In this document: in pieces, positions 1-6,386 of the stretch
Layout: every line of letters starts with the position of its first letter
How positions within the stretch are numbered: the stretch's first letter is position 1
NCBI GenBank assembly: GCA_038124905.1
Contig: JAYPCW010000021.1
Location: forward strand, 1 to 18,735
Length of the DNA stretch: 18,735 nt
Direction of reading: 5' to 3'
DNA from: ATZT02 sp038124905
Lineage (GTDB): Bacteria > Actinomycetota > Actinomycetes > S36-B12 > UBA5976
The notes under the pieces: model-generated
The model's database searches: none
What the model saw: only the letters and a program-made list of their open reading frames with translations
Told to the model about the DNA's origin: nothing
Made by a program: the position numbers and the translations under genes

Positions 1-1075
1 GCCACCCATTTTTTGTTAACTCTTTAGTATCTCTTGCCAACGAGGCGGGGTCACAAGAAAGGTAGATGATCTGTTCCTTGGCAGCTTTTGCTAAGTATTT
101 TGTTGCGACAATTCCTAAACCTTTACGAGGAGGGTCCAAAATCACCAAATCAAACTCTTCAGGAGTTTCCTTTAAATAGACTTCAGCCCTTTGAGATACC
201 ACACTAGCCTTAGGGAATTTTTGTAAATTTTCTTTTGCACAGTTGCTTGCCGCTGCGTCCAATTCGACGCTCACAAGTTTTTGTGTTTTATGTTTTTCCA
301 GCAAGAGGCGGCCAAAAATCCCCACCCCGGCATATAGATCCAGAGTACTTTCAGCAGTGATGACTTTTGAAAGCAGTAAGTTGCTGAGTGATTCCGCGGC
401 CCTGATATGAGGTTGCCAAAAACCAGTATCCATGTGAATAAAGTCAAAGCCTAAAATATTTGTTGTCACTTTCTTAGATGATTTTGCGGACACCACTTGC
501 GCCTGGCCGTCGCGTGCGATCAATATTTGCTCGTCACTAAATTTCTGATCTTTTAATTCATTAAGCAAATCATTTATTTCTGGAGTAGCAATCTGGCAAT
601 TTGCTATAGGAACAATTTCATGAGATCGATATTTTCTATACCCTAATTTTCCATCGTAATTTGGAGCAAGTCGAATCTTGCTGCGCCATTGATAGTCTTT
701 TGGCTCAAGTTGATGTGCCTTCGCTAAGTGAGCAACAGACAAGTTCGCTAATCGTTGCATTTGCTCTACTAATACATTGATTTTTAGTTCTCTCTGGTAA
801 TCAATTTGGGCATGCTGAAAATCGCATCCTCCACAATCTGCTTCTTTAAAATAAATACACTCTGGCTCAACTCGAAACTGACTAGGCTCAATAACCTCGA
901 TCGCTTCAGCAATCCAAGCACGCCCTCCTGGAGCTTTCTTTAAAATTCTTACCTTAACCAGTTCATCAGGTAAAGCCTTGCGAACGAATAAAACTTTTTC
1001 TTCATAGCGGGCGACAACAAAGCCACCATGGGCTATTTTCTCCGCCTTGACGATTACTTCTTGATTAAGTTTCAA
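1..1075 (-). CDS. TrmA/RumA-family RNA (uracil-5-)-methyltransferase, 3' end cut by window edge
   Basis: This is a SAM-dependent 5-methyluridine methyltransferase of the TrmA/RlmD family, probably acting on 23S rRNA or tRNA. The frame stays open from a TTG at 1075 to base 1, giving 358 complete codons. Visible in order: an N-terminal TRAM-like RNA-binding domain (about 1-60), iron-sulfur cysteines C73, C81, C84 and C160 (CGGC motif at 81-84), the SAM-binding stretch LDLYAGVGIFG (246-256), LDPPRKG (313-319), and the catalytic nucleophile C341 in SCDP. The last residues, including the expected general-base glutamate, lie beyond the window. The spacing of the first two cysteines (C-x7-C) is wider than the usual C-x5-C. 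The TTG start lies one base after the DUF3159 stop, so the gene is probably translationally coupled to dut-DUF3159. The exact RNA target cannot be told from sequence. Family assignment is firm. Confidence 0.92.
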   Translation of the reverse strand, partial: MKLNQEVIVKAEKIAHGGFVVARYEEKVLFVRKALPDELVKVRILKKAPGGRAWIAEAIEVIEPSQFRVEPECIYFKEADCGGCDFQHAQIDYQRELKINVLVEQMQRLANLSVAHLAKAHQLEPKDYQWRSKIRLAPNYDGKLGYRKYRSHEIVPIANCQIATPEINDLLNELKDQKFSDEQILIARDGQAQVVSAKSSKKVTTNILGFDFIHMDTGFWQPHIRAAESLSNLLLSKVITAESTLDLYAGVGIFGRLLLEKHKTQKLVSVELDAAASNCAKENLQKFPKASVVSQRAEVYLKETPEEFDLVILDPPRKGLGIVATKYLAKAAKEQIIYLSCDPASLARDTKELTKNGW

Positions 1076-1076
1076 T

Positions 1077-1694
1077 TTAGTCTTTTAGGTAAGTATCTCG
1101 GGCCGCTTTAGCAATTCGATAAGTTAGGTAAACAGCTAGTAAATAAAGGGGCCAACCCATAAATAATCTTGCAGTTCCTAGCCAACCTACTGATTGATTG
1201 AAGTAAAGAGGGATTTGCACAAACAGCCTCACCGAAAATAATCCAACCCATAACCAGGTGAGATTTATTGCCACCTTTCGTAAAGCAGGCGTAGTTAACC
1301 AGGCTTTGGTGTTCCCGCTTATTGCTCCAATCAAATAGGCCAACAGGGGTCTCTTAATTAAAATTGAACCAGCAAAAAAGAGGCCATAGGCAGCATTAGT
1401 AATCAATCCAGTTAAGAAAAAATTAGCAGCGTTATTGGTTCGATAGGTAATATAAACAGAAATACCTAATCCAAAAAACCCCGCAACAACCTGTGAAAGC
1501 GTTTCTTTTTTGATTAATCTCCACAAGAAAATGGCAGCTCCCACAGCCAAAGCCCAATAGAGCGCTAGATTTAAATTCATTGTTGGTAAATAAAGAATTA
1601 AAAATATTGCTGCTGGGAGCCCGGAATCTAAGAGACCTTTCCAGCCACCTAAGGCTTTCTCAAAAAGTTGGCGATCTGGGTCTTGTTCACTCAT
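1077..1694 (-). CDS. DUF3159 family integral membrane protein
   Basis: A 205-residue polytopic membrane protein of the actinobacterial DUF3159 family; the molecular function is unknown. After a short acidic N-terminus the protein is almost entirely hydrophobic, with roughly six membrane segments. The pair of residue stretches around GWKGLLDSGLP (about 17-27) and the NFFLTG...NAAYG region (about 91-104) is typical of the family. The ATG start overlaps the dut stop by one base (TAATG), and its stop is one base before the methyltransferase start, so the three genes should be one transcript. In many actinobacteria this gene lies in the same dut neighbourhood, with further genes (DUF3710, OB-fold, TrkA proteins) that are missing here. 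The family call is from pattern recognition; no function should be inferred. Confidence 0.85.
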   Translation of the reverse strand: MSEQDPDRQLFEKALGGWKGLLDSGLPAAIFLILYLPTMNLNLALYWALAVGAAIFLWRLIKKETLSQVVAGFFGLGISVYITYRTNNAANFFLTGLITNAAYGLFFAGSILIKRPLLAYLIGAISGNTKAWLTTPALRKVAINLTWLWVGLFSVRLFVQIPLYFNQSVGWLGTARLFMGWPLYLLAVYLTYRIAKAARDTYLKD

Positions 1695-2128
1695 TAGCGC
1701 CCTGTTGATCCAAAACCACCGCTACCCCGGTCGGAATCTTCTAATTCACTTACCAATTCAAACTTAACTTGCTTAAATTCTTGAATAACTAATTGGGCAA
1801 TTCTGTCTCCGGGCGAAATCAAAATCTCTTTTTTTGGATCTAGATTTATTAAGATTACTTTTATTTCCCCCCGATAGCCCGCATCAATTGTTCCCGGGGA
1901 GTTAAGTACTGCCAAACCTTTTTTAATCGCTAAACCTGATCGTGGATGTACCAGGCCAACAGTTCCCTCCGGTAGCGCAATTGCGATACCAGTTCTCACC
2001 ATGGCCCTACCAAAAGGTTCAAGATTTACTTCTTCAATGGAATAAAGATCAAAGCCTGCATCATGTTGATTTGCTTGCACCGGGATCACTGCAGCTGGAT
2101 CTAATTTCAAGATAGGAACGCGTAACAC
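1694..2128 (-). CDS. dut: dUTP diphosphatase (dUTPase), trimeric type
   Basis: Hydrolyses dUTP to dUMP and pyrophosphate, keeping uracil out of DNA and supplying dUMP for thymidylate synthesis. With the start chosen here (GTG at 2128) it has 144 residues, the normal family size. All five trimeric dUTPase motifs are present: DAGFDLYS (23-30), PRSGLA (62-67), GTIDAGYRGEIKV (79-91, with the catalytic aspartate and sugar-stacking tyrosine), GDRIAQLV (107-114), and the glycine-rich C-terminal RGSGGFGSTG (134-143) that closes over the nucleotide. The frame is open upstream to 2278, which would add 50 residues with no dUTPase similarity and overlap the DUF4235 gene. A good Shine-Dalgarno (AAAGGA, five bases before the GTG) and the motif spacing decide for the short form. 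It is the first gene of the dut-DUF3159-methyltransferase operon. Confidence 0.96.
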   Translation of the reverse strand: MLRVPILKLDPAAVIPVQANQHDAGFDLYSIEEVNLEPFGRAMVRTGIAIALPEGTVGLVHPRSGLAIKKGLAVLNSPGTIDAGYRGEIKVILINLDPKKEILISPGDRIAQLVIQEFKQVKFELVSELEDSDRGSGGFGSTGR

Positions 2129-2133
2129 TCTGG

Positions 2134-2139
2134 TCCTTT
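2134..2139 (-). promoter_or_regulatory. Shine-Dalgarno of dut that fixes its GTG start
   Basis: On the minus strand AAAGGA is followed by five bases and then GTG at 2128. No comparable site precedes any start codon in the longer version of the frame. This supports a 144-residue dUTPase. Confidence 0.7.
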
Positions 2140-2174
2140 CTTGAGCGGTATTGGGCTCTGCGACAATAGAGTCT

Positions 2175-2417
2175 ATGGCAAAGAGTTCGCAATCGTTCAG
2201 CGCTAGGTTATTGACTCCTATCTTGACACCATTGGCAACCTTGCTCGCAAAAAAAGTGTCCACCAGCACCTTCACCAAAGCTACTGGTCATAAACCTCCC
2301 AGCAAAAAAAATCCAGGAAATTATTCAGACAACCTGCTATGGGCCATCGCGCTGACAACCTTTATTGCACTCGCTCAGATGCTCGTTCAGAAATTTCTAG
2401 AAAAAGAGAAACCTTAA
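2175..2417 (+). CDS. Small DUF4235-like membrane protein
   Basis: An 80-residue protein with two hydrophobic stretches (about 12-26 and 58-73) flanking a polar region containing TKATGHKPP, and a basic/acidic C-terminus. The layout (hydrophobic segment, A-TGH-PP, then a second helix starting with LLWAIALTT) fits the actinobacterial DUF4235 family, whose function is unknown. The frame can be extended to a TTG at 2151, but the ATG at 2175 is preferred because the upstream bases are needed for the divergent dut start. It sits between dut and DUF4193 in the slot where mycobacteria carry another small membrane gene (DUF3093 type). Its stop codon TAA shares the TTAA palindrome with the DUF4193 stop on the other strand. 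The upstream SD is weak. The family call is moderate; that it is a real gene is likely. Confidence 0.65.
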   Translation: MAKSSQSFSARLLTPILTPLATLLAKKVSTSTFTKATGHKPPSKKNPGNYSDNLLWAIALTTFIALAQMLVQKFLEKEKP

Positions 2418-2710
2418 GCGCATTCGTCGCAGATCATTACACCTTTTTTTTCGCTAGCCAGGCGACTGCGGTGCATCACCAGAAAACACTTTGAACAAGT
2501 GAATTCATCAGCTTGTTTAGGAACCACCTTTACTGAAAGTGATTCATCGGAAAGGTCTGCGCCAGGTAATTCGATGGTTTCGCTGATTTCATTCTCATCA
2601 ACGTCGGCTTGCGGGTTATTTGTCTCTGCCCGCTTCGCCTTAAGCTCTTCGAGACTGTCTTCGGCTAACTCTTCGTCAGTCTTGCGCGGGGCATCATAAT
2701 CTGTTGCCAC
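2414..2710 (-). CDS. DUF4193 family zinc-ribbon-like protein
   Basis: A 98-residue acidic protein of the DUF4193 family, widespread in actinobacteria (Rv2699c in Mycobacterium tuberculosis is the relative I recall) with no established biochemical role. The N-terminal half is rich in Glu/Asp (DEELAEDSLEELKAKRAE). The C-terminus holds four cysteines, C72-x2-C75 and C94-x2-C97, arranged as a zinc knuckle pair ending in CDECA. The start is GTG at 2710 with an AAAGGAG-type SD about 11 bases upstream. Neighbours match the conserved dut-DUF4193-suhB order seen in other actinobacteria, except that a gamma-carbonic-anhydrase gene is interposed before the inositol monophosphatase. It converges with the DUF4235 gene and overlaps its 3' end by four bases. 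Confidence 0.9.
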   Translation of the reverse strand: MATDYDAPRKTDEELAEDSLEELKAKRAETNNPQADVDENEISETIELPGADLSDESLSVKVVPKQADEFTCSKCFLVMHRSRLASEKKGVMICDECA

Positions 2711-2812
2711 GGTCTCTCAATCTCCTTTTGCTAATACTTGCGAGGATTGTGCCCTATCACGCTCACTTTCGCACATTTTTGCTGCGGTGAGTTAAGACAC
2801 AGTAGGGCTCCC

Positions 2813-2849
2813 TTGAAGACTTAAACCAGTCAGGGGGACAATTTATTTC
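2813..2849 (+). promoter_or_regulatory. Candidate sigma70-type promoter for a leaderless gamma-carbonic-anhydrase mRNA
   Basis: TTGAAG (2813-2818), an 18-base spacer and GACAAT (2837-2842) are followed by seven bases and then the ATG at 2850. That places transcription start at or next to the start codon. A G-rich AGGGGG also lies 12 bases before the ATG and could serve as a distant SD. The call is by eye only. Confidence 0.35.
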
Positions 2850-3368
2850 ATGCCGATTTATTCATTATTTGATCTAACCCCCGAGATTGATCCAACTGTA
2901 TATATCCATCCAGATTCAGTCATTATTGGCGATGTTCGCATAAGCGCTGGGGCCTCCATTTGGCCTTGCGCGGTATTGCGGGGAGACAGTAATTACATCT
3001 CAATCGGTAAGGACACCTCCATCCAAGATGGAACTGTTATTCATTGTCGCAATGAACAGGCAACCGTCATTGGGGCTCGTTGCGTAATTGGCCATAACGC
3101 CCACTTAGAAGCCTGCACCGTGGCAGACGATTGCTTAATCGGCTCTGGCTCAACCGTTTTAGAGGGAGTAACAGTTGGGGCGAATTCATTAGTGGCAGCG
3201 GGCTCGGTGGTTTCGCCGGGCAAGCAAATTCCTGCCTTTTCCTTAGCGCTAGGTGTGCCTGTAAAAATTAAAGAAAATGCTTTTGAGCCAGGTTCTTTTG
3301 CTGCATCTGTTGAAAATTATTTACAGTTGAGTGAAAGATTTAAAACTGGGTTGAAGCGAATAGATTAG
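2850..3368 (+). CDS. Gamma-carbonic-anhydrase family left-handed beta-helix protein
   Basis: A 172-residue hexapeptide-repeat protein of the gamma carbonic anhydrase superfamily. In the active archaeal enzyme three histidines from neighbouring subunits of the trimer bind the metal. Here the fold is evident from repeated I-G-x-x-x-x turns over residues 20-125, followed by a C-terminal helix. Conserved family residues are R44 and D46 in LRGD, Q59 in IQDG, and H65 and H82 (VIH and GHN). At the position of the third ligand, which follows in the usual GHxxxxHGC pattern, the sequence reads GHNAHLEAC: the expected histidine is E87, with another histidine at H85. I recall actinobacterial relatives with the same HLEGC pattern. 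Carbonic anhydrase activity is therefore uncertain. The gene overlaps the 3' end of the convergent phosphatase gene by four bases. Confidence 0.88.
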   Translation: MPIYSLFDLTPEIDPTVYIHPDSVIIGDVRISAGASIWPCAVLRGDSNYISIGKDTSIQDGTVIHCRNEQATVIGARCVIGHNAHLEACTVADDCLIGSGSTVLEGVTVGANSLVAAGSVVSPGKQIPAFSLALGVPVKIKENAFEPGSFAASVENYLQLSERFKTGLKRID

Positions 3369-4180
3369 TAATATTTTTTATAATTCTCGCGAATTAAAGT
3401 AGCAAAATCATCAAACACTCCTGGATTAGCTGCAATTGCCAGCTCATCAGACAATGGTGCTCCCGGTAAGCCTCCAGTTTTACCACCCGCTTCTTCTACA
3501 AAAAGCGCACCTGCCGTGTAATCCCAGGGATGTAAACCAGTTTCAAAATAAGCGTCAACTCTTCCCAAACCCACCATGCAAAGGTCAATAGCAGCTGAGC
3601 CATCTCTCCGAAAATCTCTTACCTGATCTGAAATTTCTAGAATTACTTGACCATGTTTTTTTCTTTTTTCTTTCTCATAACTAAATCCTGTTGCAACTAA
3701 TGTATGAGCCAAGTTGGTATTTCGAGTTATCTGAATTTTTTGTTTACCTAATTGATTAATTAAATACGCTCCCTCACCTTTAACCGCCAAGTAAGTTTCA
3801 CCAAGCAAGGGGGCATGGACTACGCCAACTTGGGTAATGTTGTCGACTTTGACTCCGATTGAAACTGACCAGATCGGATGTCGATGCAGATAGTTAACTG
3901 TGCCGTCGATTGGATCTACTACCCACTTCACATTGCTCGGCGTCTTGGAATTGTTTACCGACCCCTCTTCGCCCAGAAAAACATCGTGCGGGCGTTGGCT
4001 TTTAATTTGCTCTACGATAAAAGCCTCCGCGGCTTTATCCATAGCCGTGACGATGTCAGTTTCTGATGTTTTAGTGGCAACACTTAAATCTTTTGGGCGA
4101 TCATTTACCAGAAGCTTTCCGGTGGCTTCGGCAATCTCTAATGCCATGAATTCAAGTTGTTTTATTAATGATTGCTCCAT
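3365..4180 (-). CDS. Inositol monophosphatase family phosphatase (SuhB-like)
   Basis: A Mg2+-dependent, lithium-sensitive-type phosphatase of the inositol monophosphatase family, 271 residues, full length. The metal-binding motifs are all present: GEEGS (70-74), DPIDGT (89-94), and WDYTAGALFVEEAGG (219-233), which carries the third metal aspartate. The substrate may be myo-inositol-1-phosphate, another sugar phosphate (histidinol phosphate in some relatives) or 3'-phosphoadenosine phosphate; sequence alone does not decide. An suhB-type gene close to dut and DUF4193 is a conserved actinobacterial arrangement. The start ATG at 4180 has no clear SD. A TACGCT hexamer (4189-4194, minus strand) eight bases upstream would suit a leaderless transcript. 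The gene is divergent from the MFS transporter across only 42 bases. Confidence 0.93.
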   Translation of the reverse strand: MEQSLIKQLEFMALEIAEATGKLLVNDRPKDLSVATKTSETDIVTAMDKAAEAFIVEQIKSQRPHDVFLGEEGSVNNSKTPSNVKWVVDPIDGTVNYLHRHPIWSVSIGVKVDNITQVGVVHAPLLGETYLAVKGEGAYLINQLGKQKIQITRNTNLAHTLVATGFSYEKEKRKKHGQVILEISDQVRDFRRDGSAAIDLCMVGLGRVDAYFETGLHPWDYTAGALFVEEAGGKTGGLPGAPLSDELAIAANPGVFDDFATLIRENYKKYY

Positions 4181-4209
4181 CGGTACTTAGCGTACTTGCC
4201 CCGAGGCCG

Positions 4210-4222
4210 TAGCATTTGACTC
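4210..4222 (+). promoter_or_regulatory. Candidate extended leader-free promoter (-10) of the MFS gene
   Basis: TAGCAT (4210-4215) lies seven bases before the GTG start at 4223, and no SD is present. This is the spacing expected when transcription begins at the start codon. The -35 region is poor, and the 42-base intergenic region is shared with the divergent phosphatase. Confidence 0.3.
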
Positions 4223-5422
4223 GTGTTCAAAACCTATAAAGCGATTTTGAGCCTGCCTGGTAGCAAGAAATTCTCCCTCGCTGGATTTATCGCCAGATCT
4301 CCCATGGCTATGTATGGGTTAGCTACGGTTCTTTTAGTTCAATCACGATTTGATAGTTATTTTTTAGCTGGAGTTGTTGGAGCAACTTTGTCGCTTTCGG
4401 CAGCAGTTGGCGCACCAGTCTCATCTCGCTTTGCAGACCGCCTAGGACAACGGCGAGTAATTCCGATCATCTTGAGTATTCATTCAATTAGCCTCTCTCT
4501 TTTAGTAGGGCTAGTTTTACTTCGATCTACTTTTGCCTGGATTGTTGTAAGTGCGATTCTTTCTGGGCTTGCTATGCCCAGTATTGGTCCCATGATTCGC
4601 GCCCGCTGGATGTTCATCACAAAATCAGATCGTCAACTCAACACGGCATTTGCCTTTGAAAGCGTGGTTGACGAGGTCATATTTGTCTTAGCCCCACCGA
4701 TTGTCACTGTTCTTTGTGTTTCAGTTTTTGATGCCTCGGGATTATTTCTTACAATAATTTTGGTTACCGGTGGAAGCATCTGGTTAACCACGCAGCGAGC
4801 AACTGAACCACCACCGCATTCGAAAGAGATTAAACGCAGTAAAGCAGCAATTTTGATGCCTGGAATGATGAGTGTCTTTTTTATCTTTATGCTGTTCGGT
4901 GGAGTGTGGGGAGCTGCAGAATTAGTTGTTGTTGCGTTCTCTCAAGAGCTGGGCAATAAAAATTTAGCTGGAGCTTTAATTGCGGTTTGGTCTTTTGGTT
5001 CGCTAGTTGCTGGCGTAATTTTTGGGACAGCAAATTTCACAGGGGCTATTTCCACGCGCTTCACAATCACCATGTTTTTCTTCTCACTATCACTTTTTGT
5101 TTTACCATTCATTAATAGTTTTAAAGTAATGTTTCCGGTTTTATTAATCGCAGGATTAGCGATTAGTCCTGCTTTGATAACTGGTTATACCTTGGTGGGC
5201 AGATTGGTGAATAGAGACCAACTAACTGAAGGCTTAGCTTGGGCAAATACGGGATCTGGATTGGGATTATCACTAACAGCTCCCTTGGCCGGCTGGCTTA
5301 TTGATGAAGCTGGATCTAGTGTGGCATTTTGGCTTGTGTCACTATCGGGGCTAGTGGGATTTTTGTTAACTGTGATTTCTCTCCCATGGTTAAGGCGCGC
5401 CGACGAGCCTATTCAAAATTAA
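4223..5422 (+). CDS. Major facilitator superfamily transporter
   Basis: A 399-residue cytoplasmic-membrane secondary transporter of the MFS fold, with about 12 hydrophobic segments in two halves linked by a polar loop near residues 192-210 (TTQRATEPPPHSKEIKRSK). The signature loop between helices 2 and 3 is visible as SSRFADRLGQRRV (about 67-79). The N-terminus (SLPG...FIARSPMAMYGLATVLLV) resembles a group of actinobacterial MFS proteins usually annotated only as MFS transporter. The substrate cannot be predicted. The start is GTG; the frame begins close to the promoter-like TAGCAT. The gap to sepH is 65 bases with a promoter candidate in it, so it is probably transcribed separately from the sepH-parC genes. 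Confidence 0.9.
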   Translation: MFKTYKAILSLPGSKKFSLAGFIARSPMAMYGLATVLLVQSRFDSYFLAGVVGATLSLSAAVGAPVSSRFADRLGQRRVIPIILSIHSISLSLLVGLVLLRSTFAWIVVSAILSGLAMPSIGPMIRARWMFITKSDRQLNTAFAFESVVDEVIFVLAPPIVTVLCVSVFDASGLFLTIILVTGGSIWLTTQRATEPPPHSKEIKRSKAAILMPGMMSVFFIFMLFGGVWGAAELVVVAFSQELGNKNLAGALIAVWSFGSLVAGVIFGTANFTGAISTRFTITMFFFSLSLFVLPFINSFKVMFPVLLIAGLAISPALITGYTLVGRLVNRDQLTEGLAWANTGSGLGLSLTAPLAGWLIDEAGSSVAFWLVSLSGLVGFLLTVISLPWLRRADEPIQN

Positions 5423-5434
5423 AAGCGATTTTGC

Positions 5435-5481
5435 TTGAGAATTGTCTAAGGTTGGGTTAAGAATTTTTGTTATAAAAGGAG
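5435..5481 (+). promoter_or_regulatory. Candidate promoter and strong SD of sepH
   Basis: TTGAGA (5435-5440), an 18-base spacer and AAGAAT (5459-5464) could form a promoter. A very good Shine-Dalgarno, AAAGGAG (5475-5481), stands six bases before the TTG at 5488 and fixes that unusual start codon. The SD is convincing; the promoter is a guess. Confidence 0.4.
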
Positions 5482-5487
5482 TATCTT

Positions 5488-6375
5488 TTGCGCGCCTTGC
5501 GATTCACAAAACTAAGTGATGATGGCGCTTTTTTGCATCTTAGAGATTCAGATGGAATCGACTATCAAATTGAAATAGGTGACGAAATTCGTGATGCGGT
5601 ACGTCAATGGAAAGAGCGTCCTAAGCCGCAAGAACAAGACTCAAATCAAAACTTAACTGTTGCCGAAATCCAATCTCGAATTCGTGCAGGAATTACCGCG
5701 GAAGACCTTGCCCAAGTGACCGGGATTGAGTTAGGCCGTATCAGAAAATACGAACAACCTGTCTTGCAGGAGCGCTACTTCATCTCTGAGAAAGCAAGAC
5801 AAACTGAAATAAGAAGAGCTCGTGGCAGCGCAAACTTCAATGACATTGTTCAGGAAAGAGTCGCAAATGGTGGTGGCGCCGTCACCTCGATGCGTTGGGA
5901 TTCTTGGCGGCGTGAAGATGGCAGATGGAATATTGCACTCTCATTTATGGGAAAAAAAGGTGAAAGTGAGGCACATTGGGTTTTTGACTCTGCTGTGGCA
6001 ACCATCGCTCCTTTGAATGAAGTTGCTCGCTGGTTAATAGATAGCCCCGAAGAATTAACTGAAGACGTTAAACCAGCTCCTCGCTTGGTAGCAGTGCCGC
6101 AAACTCCAGCCAATGAGAGTGATCCTGAGCTTCCCTCATGGGTTACACCGGAAGGTCAAAGCGACCCAGCTGCGCAAACCATGCCGCTGCCAAAGCCAGA
6201 TTTAGCTAAAACATCTATGTTCAGCCCTACGGAAGAACTCACTGAAACCGTATCTGAATCAGCATCAACTCCTACAGAGAGCGTAGAAGAAAAACCAAAT
6301 CCAAAACCCAAGCGAGCTTCAGTACCAAGTTGGGATGAAATTTTATTTGGATCAGGATCAAAAACAAACGAATAA
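5488..6375 (+). CDS. sepH: SepH septation protein (DUF3071), FtsZ regulator
   Basis: SepH is an actinobacterial cell-division protein that binds FtsZ and promotes filament assembly; it is known from Streptomyces and mycobacteria. This copy has 295 residues. The N-terminal DUF3071 region (1-180) includes the opening LRDSDG segment and a helix-turn-helix at about 56-95 (TVAEIQSRIRAGITAEDLAQ, then IRKYEQPVLQER). A tryptophan-rich part follows (SMRWDSWRREDGRWNIALSF, about 133-152). A Pro/Glu/Thr-rich linker (195-275) leads to a conserved basic and aromatic C-terminus, KRASVPSWDEILFG (275-288), likely the partner-binding tip. The start is TTG, supported by the SD. parC begins 11 bases after its stop, so the two should be cotranscribed, placing a division regulator with a decatenating topoisomerase. 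Confidence 0.94.
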   Translation: MRALRFTKLSDDGAFLHLRDSDGIDYQIEIGDEIRDAVRQWKERPKPQEQDSNQNLTVAEIQSRIRAGITAEDLAQVTGIELGRIRKYEQPVLQERYFISEKARQTEIRRARGSANFNDIVQERVANGGGAVTSMRWDSWRREDGRWNIALSFMGKKGESEAHWVFDSAVATIAPLNEVARWLIDSPEELTEDVKPAPRLVAVPQTPANESDPELPSWVTPEGQSDPAAQTMPLPKPDLAKTSMFSPTEELTETVSESASTPTESVEEKPNPKPKRASVPSWDEILFGSGSKTNE

Positions 6376-6386
6376 GGTTTAATTAA

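Noticed and set aside
3900..4190. Plus-strand frame of 96 codons
   Set aside because: Antisense to the inositol monophosphatase gene over its whole length; no family resemblance, no SD, Ser-rich as expected of a shadow frame.
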